From NCBI GenBank assembly GCA_033065855.1, contig JAVXUO010002880.1, positions 52,201 to 116,200 of the forward strand: a DNA stretch of 64,000 nt. Direction: 5' to 3'. The first letter of the stretch is position 1. The number at the start of each line of letters is the position of its first letter. The notes under the pieces were generated by a model. The model did not search any database and had not been told where the DNA came from. It was given only the letters and a program-made list of their open reading frames with translations. The stretch is from Escallonia rubra. Taxonomy: Eukaryota; Streptophyta; Magnoliopsida; Escalloniales; Escalloniaceae. Below, piece by piece: positions 57,507 through 64,000 of the stretch. Both the position numbers and the translations under genes were made by a program.

Positions 57507-58186
57507 TTAAGAACTTAATGATAGGAGCTATCTATTTTTTTAAAATTCATCTTTTCTATAAGAACAAAAAATCACTTATTGGCATGTGTGACACATAGTA
57601 ATATTCCAAATTTCTCATTGAATTATAAATTAACAATTAACTCATTGCAAAAATTACAAAAATAGATCTCATCGCTAACACATAGTAATACTCCAAATTT
57701 CTCATTGATGGGGGGTATATTAGCTGTTAAGACATTATAAAATCTCGTCGCTAAAGAGTAGATTGACGCTGAGTTTTGAAATATTGATCTTTACGAGAGT
57801 CTCTGATGCATCTTAATTACAGTGAATATAGATCGCTCTAACATATGCTTATTTGTCACTAAATCAAGTACTTTTAAAATTTATGTATGCTTACCACCCG
57901 TTTTCAAGCGAACCAAACTTTATTTTTGTCAAACCTATCAAAATCAAAGCGTAAATCATTAGAATCTTTGGGAGGCTGTGGATAGGACACGTCAAATCAA
58001 CGGATAATAAAGTCAATCTGAAGAATTACAAGGGCAATATCCCTAAAAACCAAACAATTCCATTTTACCACCTTCCATTTTACTTGGTTTAACTCTGGTT
58101 TTACCAGGCCCCTCCATTTCACCGGATCTCTCAAACCCAGCCCGCCGCCTTTTTACCTATAAATTCCTCGGCCCCAACGCGCGCTG
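57507..58186. other. Upstream region of the trihelix gene
   Basis: Contains a short direct repeat (cacatagtaatattccaaat type, 57592 and 57679). A TATAAAT at 58158-58164 is only 29 bp from the predicted start codon, so the leader would be almost absent unless another promoter is used. Confidence 0.5.
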
Positions 58187-60638
58187 ATGGAAGTATTTGC
58201 CGGCCAAAACGACGCCGTCTTCCTCCCGACTACCCTGACCGGCGATGCACCGTCCGATGACCGGATCCCTCCGCCGGCTGCCGAGCGGCAGTCCCTGCGT
58301 CCCCCGCAGAAGCTCCGCCCCATCAGGTGCAACGGCAGGGGCCCGGCGGACGGCCTCGACGCGGGACTGTCCGGCGCCGCCTCGGCGGAGTTAGGGTTCC
58401 TGACTCAGCTCTCGTCTCAGAAGCAGGGTCCGGTTTTTGGTGCAAATGTTAGTCAGCCGGACCTCGGAAATGGCGGCGGCGAAGTTGCGGGAAATGTTTG
58501 TTCGGCGGCAGAGCCGCCACCGGTGAGCCTAGATAAGGCCGGAATGGGTGCCGAGTGTATGAAGTTAGTCTCTGAGGGACTTTTCTCGGAGACTGACTTG
58601 AGGTAATCCTTTATTGACTCCTTCTTTAGTATTTGTCACTAAAGCTGAAGTCTTGACGCTTTTAGGCAAGAGGGCCAAAGTGGCAAAATTGACACTTATT
58701 TGGTGAATGCGCGAAAGCGAGCGAGTAAGGAGTGATATCGGGAGCTTTGGCAGCTTTAGAAAGATCCGGGGACCTAGGAAAGTACATAATTATTGTTCTG
58801 TACTAGTGAACTTGCCTAGTTTGGTTGGTTTTTTGTTCGACTACTCTTTTTGAGATGCTTGTCCGTCATCTGTTTTTTTTGGGGTTCTTAGCTAATAAGA
58901 AAAAGATTTTCTTGCCAAGTTGGTCCAGTTGACCATGTTTCCCAGTTTTTAATTGCCATGGGTAAGATTCTAATAACAGGGCACGAAAGAATTTGTCACA
59001 AAAGGGTGACAATTGAATGAGATTAGAGTACCCTATGCTAAATTTTGCAACAGAAAGTTTTGAATTTTGTACTTGTAGTAGTCGGAACTGTGGTTGACAA
59101 AGGTAATGCTATGAGATGCTAGCACATATATCTGGGAAATTTTTTTCCTTTCTGAGACACTGTTCTCATTTGAAAGTTTTTGGTATTTAGAAATTGCTTG
59201 TGTTTCTATTTGTTCTATGTTTGGTTGTGTGAGATTCAGCGTATCTGAGACGAGGTTACGGATATTAGTATATGAGGACTTTAGAAATGCGACAGGCCAG
59301 TCGGCCTTTTCACTGATTTAAATCATGTCCTTTTTTTTTTTGGTCTCGGGTATGTTCAATGTTGGCAGTGTGGGTAGTGGAGGCGGTGTCTTGCACTGGC
59401 TGTCACATGTAGTGTATTGGGTAGCGGTTGCAAAACCGAGCAAGTGGTCTTTTTGGCTTCTTTTTATGCTTTATATCGTTCAATATCGTCGTAATAATGC
59501 AGACGGAATCTGTGTGGAGGGTGGGGGACTGGGGGTTAGAGTTTAAATTATGGATTCTACTTGCAATATTTCAAAATCGATTAGTCAGTAAGTCTGCGTT
59601 CTCCTTTTGGTATTGAGATAGTGCACCAACATATTAATGGATCTTGTTGACGTGAGAGATTTGAGAATTGCAGCAGTAATGTTTATCAGGAGAACCATAA
59701 TAACAATGTCCCCAATTAAATATGGGATGCCCTATATTTTGGGACTGAGAACAAGAAGTGGCATGTAATAAGTAAAGTCCATGATAGTGCTAGAATTGGA
59801 AAGCTAAAGCAAGTTTGGGACATGACGCTAGTCACAATTTAAATATCGATGTTACAGTAAACTGAAATGATGTTTCTCTGGTTTCAGCTCATCTTCAGAT
59901 GACGGCATTGAATCATCAGAAGCAATGAAAGAACCTTTGAGTCGGAAGAGGAAGAGGAAAACAATGAAAAAACTTGAGTTGTGTATGGAAAGTATGATAA
60001 GGAAAGTGATGCAAAGGCAAGATCAGTTGCATAAACAGTTGATAGAGACGTTAGAGGAGAAGGAAAAGGAAAGAATCATCAGGGAAGAAGCTTGGAAGCA
60101 GAGGGAGATTGAAAGAGCAAGGAGGGAGGAGGAGGTAAGAGCGCAAGAGACATCACGAAGCCTTGCCCTTATTTCCTTAATTCAGAATTTGTCAGGTCAT
60201 GACATTCAACTTCCCAAATCATTAGAAACCTCGTGGTTAGAGAAGTATGAAGGTGAAATACACAATCAAGAAGATTTCAGGTGTGATCAAAGTAATAGGA
60301 GATGGCCAAAATCTGAAGTGCAAGCTCTGATAACAGTTCGAACTGCTTTAAATCATAAGTTCCTTAATGGCCCTAAAAGCTCTGTATGGGAAGAGGTAGC
60401 TGTTGGATTGTCTAAAATGGGCTATAGCCGGAGTGCAAAAAAGTGTAAAGAGAAGTGGGAAAACATCAAGAAGTACTATAAAAGAACAATAGATAGTGGA
60501 AAGAAGCGTCCTGAAAATAGCAAAGCCTGCCCCTATTTTCACGAATTAGACATCCTATATAGCAGCGGGCTGATTTCATCTGGAAGTCCCCTCGACAATA
60601 TAAAGAAAGAGTTCGAGGAAAAGGGTGTGACAGAGTAA
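58187..60638 (+). CDS. GT-2-like trihelix transcription factor, single C-terminal trihelix domain
   Basis: Predicted nuclear DNA-binding protein. Exons 58187-58602 and 59888-60638 join in phase 2 (acttgag/gtaatc, gtttcag/ctcatc) into 388 residues. Exon 1 is GC-rich and encodes a Pro/Ala/Gly-rich, probably disordered N-terminus. Exon 2 opens with an acidic serine run, a basic cluster RKRKRK (158-163, likely nuclear localisation signal) and a long charged helix (about 165-235, the coiled-coil central region of GT-2 factors, KERIIREEAWKQREIERARR). The trihelix lies at about 276-365, with three tryptophans (RRWPKSEV, SVWEEVAVGL, KEKWENIKKYY) and CPYFHELDILY. Classical GT-2 proteins have a second, N-terminal trihelix, which is missing here. 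The start is uncertain because a TATA-like box lies only 29 bp upstream. Confidence 0.87.
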
Positions 60639-62453
60639 AGTCTGCCAAACGCAGAACTTTTGGATTTCTCTTTAGGTTTAGTGTCTAAGCTTGTGGAGCT
60701 TAACAAAATACTTGATAGGCATCTTGCATCTATAATGTTTTACCTTGTGCCTTGATTCTTCTTCTGTATTCTTGTATCATTTTGGTGCTTTTTGCTATTG
60801 TCATTTGTATTAGGAGCTGTTTATGTACTAGGTCGTTCAGTTGACAGAAAGTACTGCTACATCTTCCGCTCATCTAAATTGGTTATTCTTTGAACAACGT
60901 TCTTCATCAAGTATTCGGTATTCTGCTTATGTTTTTACCTTGTAAATCAAACTATCGACATAATAATGGCGTCTGTAGGGATCCTTAATCAACGTTTACC
61001 TTCAAAGCTCTTTCTATTACCAACTTATTTAATTCTACTCATTCTTTGAATAAACTTTTGCACCTTAACAGAGAAGGAAACCGTGTGAAAGATAAACAAC
61101 CTAGAGTTGGGTTGTTTACGATGAATAAAGTAAACGTAATTCTCATGGTCATCCACTCTCCACTTGTCATCGCTCAACGGGGCATTTGGACCCGCCTGAG
61201 AAGGGTCCCTGCATGCAGCCTAATATTTGCAGGGCTTCTCTGTAAAAAAATTGATTTCTCAATGTAAATGTGATACCAAAGAGGAAAGAGCGCGGATTTT
61301 CTGAGAATGTTTAGTTCGTACCATTTCCTCCTTGCCGTTTCTAAATTCTGTGATTGCATTGGAAATACGGAGTAGTTTGAACTTTAAAGTACAATAAGTG
61401 AATAACATATTCGTGGTTCTTGCAACATGATGTTTGGCAGCTGGGTGAGATGCATGCAATCCTGGGCCTAATATATGAGATAACACGTGCCTTTCCTTCT
61501 AGTCTTCTTCTGCATTACTTATCCAGCCTGATGAACTGTAGTAATATGTGATCGAGGCACGGAATTTCTTTTTCCGGTCAAGAGGGTTCTTTGTGGCTTA
61601 AATATTTATAGGGGATTTCAGCAGGTTTTGTGACTCTTAATATTAGAGTTGAAGATTCCTTATGTCTAAATTCATGTTTGTGTTGCATTTTGGCCCCTTG
61701 CACATCATTGCTGCATTTCCTGATTTAGGTTTATCGTTCAAGTGTAGAAGGCTCTGTTAATGGAATGTGTAGATTCATACTTGTGATGCCGTTTGACCCC
61801 TTACACAGCGACTATGGATTGGCAACTATTGCAATTGGAACTTCTAAGGGCTCATAGTCTTCTTCATCAAGATCACTGCTGCATTTCCTGTTTCCTTCTA
61901 CTTGGTCCATTTTCCGCCTTCCAACTCCAAGCAGCCGCTCTCCTCTCCGTGCACACACTTATGAGGTAAGGATAAAGTAAGAACTCTTGGGCAATACATC
62001 CTCGAGCATGCACGCCCACGCCCACGCCCACGCACCCAATACTTTATTCTTGAAATGACAGCACTTCCCTTGTTAGGCAACTCTACAAGTTCAATACACA
62101 GCGGTTCCCTTTCTGGTAATCTACACCCTCGACTTTGCTGGTTAGCTTGTGTGCTTTCTGCTTTCTTTCATAACAATCAGAAGCATTTTGAAATTTAGCG
62201 TGGGTTTTGCCAAGAATTATCGGCACTTGCTGGTCTATATTGCCTAGCATGTTTCTTTTTCATCGAAATGCATCAATTTTGTATCAGAATCACATAAATC
62301 TGCATTATCACATTCAGTAAATGTCATGCATCTCTTGATGTTTCTTAATTAGTCATTAATGCCAACCATTAAATGTAGTCCCAGGCTTTGCTCAAATATA
62401 TAAGCTGGTTTAATCCCCCAACCACACTGTATCACACATTTTCTTATCTGCAA
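60639..62453. other. Intergenic DNA after the trihelix gene
   Basis: The trihelix 3' UTR and spacer. A cgccca(c) hexamer repeat at 62010-62033 is the only repeat noted. No supported gene. Confidence 0.45.
62392..62400 (+). promoter_or_regulatory. TATA-like box before the small membrane-peptide frame
   Basis: The sequence around aaatatataagc gives a TATATAA about 55 bp before the ATG at 62454, so a leader of about 25-30 nt is expected. Confidence 0.4.
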
Positions 62454-62651
62454 ATGGAAAGAAAAAGAGGTCATGTGGGTGGTTTCCAGTTTCTTTCTAT
62501 CGTCTTAATGGTTGTCCTCGTAGGAATTGCTATAGCGATATTTCCTATGTATGTGCAGCATGATCCGAATCCTACGTTAGCCCTTTTATTTTCTTCCATA
62601 CCTCTGTCCATTCTAGTGCTCTATTTTGTCCTGGCCTCTTGTGTGTGGTGA
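62454..62651 (+). CDS. Small predicted two-span membrane protein
   Basis: A 65-residue frame starting MERKRGHVGG. The basic N-terminus is followed by a hydrophobic segment (FQFLSIVLMVVLVGIAIAIF, residues about 11-31), a short polar loop (VQHDPNPT) and a second hydrophobic segment (LALLFSSIPLSILVLYFVLA). The compact two-helix layout and a correctly placed TATA box argue for a real short gene, but no homologue is recognised. An ATG at 62388 opens the same frame but lies upstream of the TATA-like box. Function unknown. Confidence 0.5.
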   Translation: MERKRGHVGGFQFLSIVLMVVLVGIAIAIFPMYVQHDPNPTLALLFSSIPLSILVLYFVLASCVW

Positions 62652-64000
62652 ACTGCGGCAACACATCATGCTATTGCTCCTAAGCTAGGAATCAGAGATG
62701 TTTACTTGTGACTTGATAATAGGCTTGTTACCTCCATGAGTTGGTAATGAACATGTTAAACTAATGAGGATTGATTAAGTTTTGGACTTTCAGAAAGCTG
62801 AAGTTGTGCTTCCTGTTTTTGTTTCCAACTATGTCGTTCAATTTTAGATTATGTTGCTAGCCTAATTTGGCTACTCACTTTCGACCACCCTTAGGTTCCA
62901 CTTTTTGAGACACGTCAGTAAATCTTCAACGGTCAAACTTTAATGCTCTTGTCCCTGTCAACTCGGAGCGTGTCATGTGCGCAAATTTGTAAAAATGCCG
63001 AAAGATATTTTTTTTATTACGCGAGAAAAATCAAAATGTAGTGCAACTTATTCTTGGGGGCCGCGGACCCAGGGACCCTCCTTGGGTAGGCTGCCTGGTG
63101 GCACCCCTTTATAGTCGTTGAACGTTGTCCTCCTTAGGGAGCCATCCACCCAAGGGCACACCCCCTTGTGTAGCCATCGGGTTAGGGGCACTTCGTTTTC
63201 TCCAACATCTTAGTCCTTCATGACCCTTGCACACGTCTCTTAATTGCCCACTGGACTACCCCCTGTATTTGGAGCCGCTGAGTAAAGTCTACACTCCCAA
63301 CCGGCCAACTCGCCATGCCATGCTTTCACTCTCCTACATACCCATATACCAACTTCCAGCTCTCCAATCTCAAACCAAAACCCTTTCATCATTCAACTCA
63401 CCTCCTTACACCATGACAAGCTTCTAACTATCCAATTTGTACCCTTGCATCACTTGGTGATATTCAGGCCACCCACCATAACAGCAAAACCACATGCACC
63501 CTTGCCAACCAACTCATACTCTATCTATTCACATTTGGGTACTTTCAACACAGCCAATTCATAAATCCTTGGGGACTCCGTGTTCCATGACAACCTTTTG
63601 TCGAAACCCCCATTTCGCGACGTCTGAACCACCCAAGCGTTATCTCTATGCGACATGTCCTGGCGTTACGTCCATCGGCCTCCCCCGGGCAGCCCTCCAT
63701 GTTACGTGCCCCCGCACGACACTTAGTAATCGCGCCCCTGCGCCATTTTCATTTATCGTGCCTTCGGCACCGCATACATCCTGTTGGGCCCATGCACCGC
63801 ACCACTTATACAGTTGTGCCCCCAAGCTCTGTCACACTGTCATGCCCCCAGCGTTGATCTATCCCTTCACCAAACCATGCACATTTTGCATTGGTCATTG
63901 GACATGCTTCGACTCACTCTCAGACAACATCTATCAGGGTAGTCAAACTCATTCGGACACTACCTCAAGGAGCTCTAAGTGATCCGGCATGAAGACTCCC
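62652..64000. other. GC-richer block of unknown origin at the right edge
   Basis: From about 63055 base composition shifts toward C and G and several frames stay open (up to about 160 residues at 63494-63982). Those frames are Pro/Thr/His/Cys rich and match no family I recognise. A block cut by the window edge, such as part of a retrotransposon, is possible but unproven. Confidence 0.3.

Overview
The window is plant nuclear DNA, most likely from a dicot. It is AT-rich, has multi-exon genes with GT..AG introns, intronless cytosolic sulfotransferase genes with TATA boxes, and many plant-type transposons (copia, solo LTRs, hAT, PIF/Harbinger-like, MULE, a Helitron candidate). No bacterial or viral gene is evident. 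All calls come from reading the sequence; no database search was run.

Left half (1-41.6 kb): a tandem and inverted segmental duplication. The repeating unit is [damaged copia fragment in some units] - [last exon of an SnRK1/AMPK beta-subunit gene, minus strand] - [mobile-element-rich spacer] - [sulfotransferase, plus strand]. There are four sulfotransferase (SOT) copies: a 5'-truncated relic (523-927), an inverted frameshifted copy with a near-perfect palindrome (2361-3475), an apparently intact gene (15838-16815), and a second gene whose C-terminus has been replaced by a deletion (28363-29439). Three copies of the beta-subunit last exon exist. Those at 10.1 and 24.1 kb are dead. The one at 32.7-33.0 kb joins in frame to three exons at 40.3-41.6 kb and gives a complete 282-residue protein across a 7.2-kb intron that holds a solo LTR. 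Because units are paralogous, several transposon insertions can be checked against an empty site in a sister unit.

Right half (41.6-64 kb): ordinary gene space. It holds a mitochondrial-type acyl carrier protein gene (47977-48569, +), a pollen Ole e 1-domain secreted protein gene (48861-50543, -), an eight-exon Nudix hydrolase gene (52332-56736, -), a GT-2-like trihelix transcription factor gene with a single C-terminal trihelix domain (58187-60638, +), and a small predicted two-span membrane peptide (62454-62651, +). Between them lie hAT and PIF/Harbinger-like elements.

The genes do not form a pathway. The main biology is local: sulfotransferase copy-number turnover, 3'-exon shuffling of a kinase regulatory subunit, and a layered transposon record (LINE-like element and MULE inside a copia LTR, solo LTR inside the copia RNase H region).
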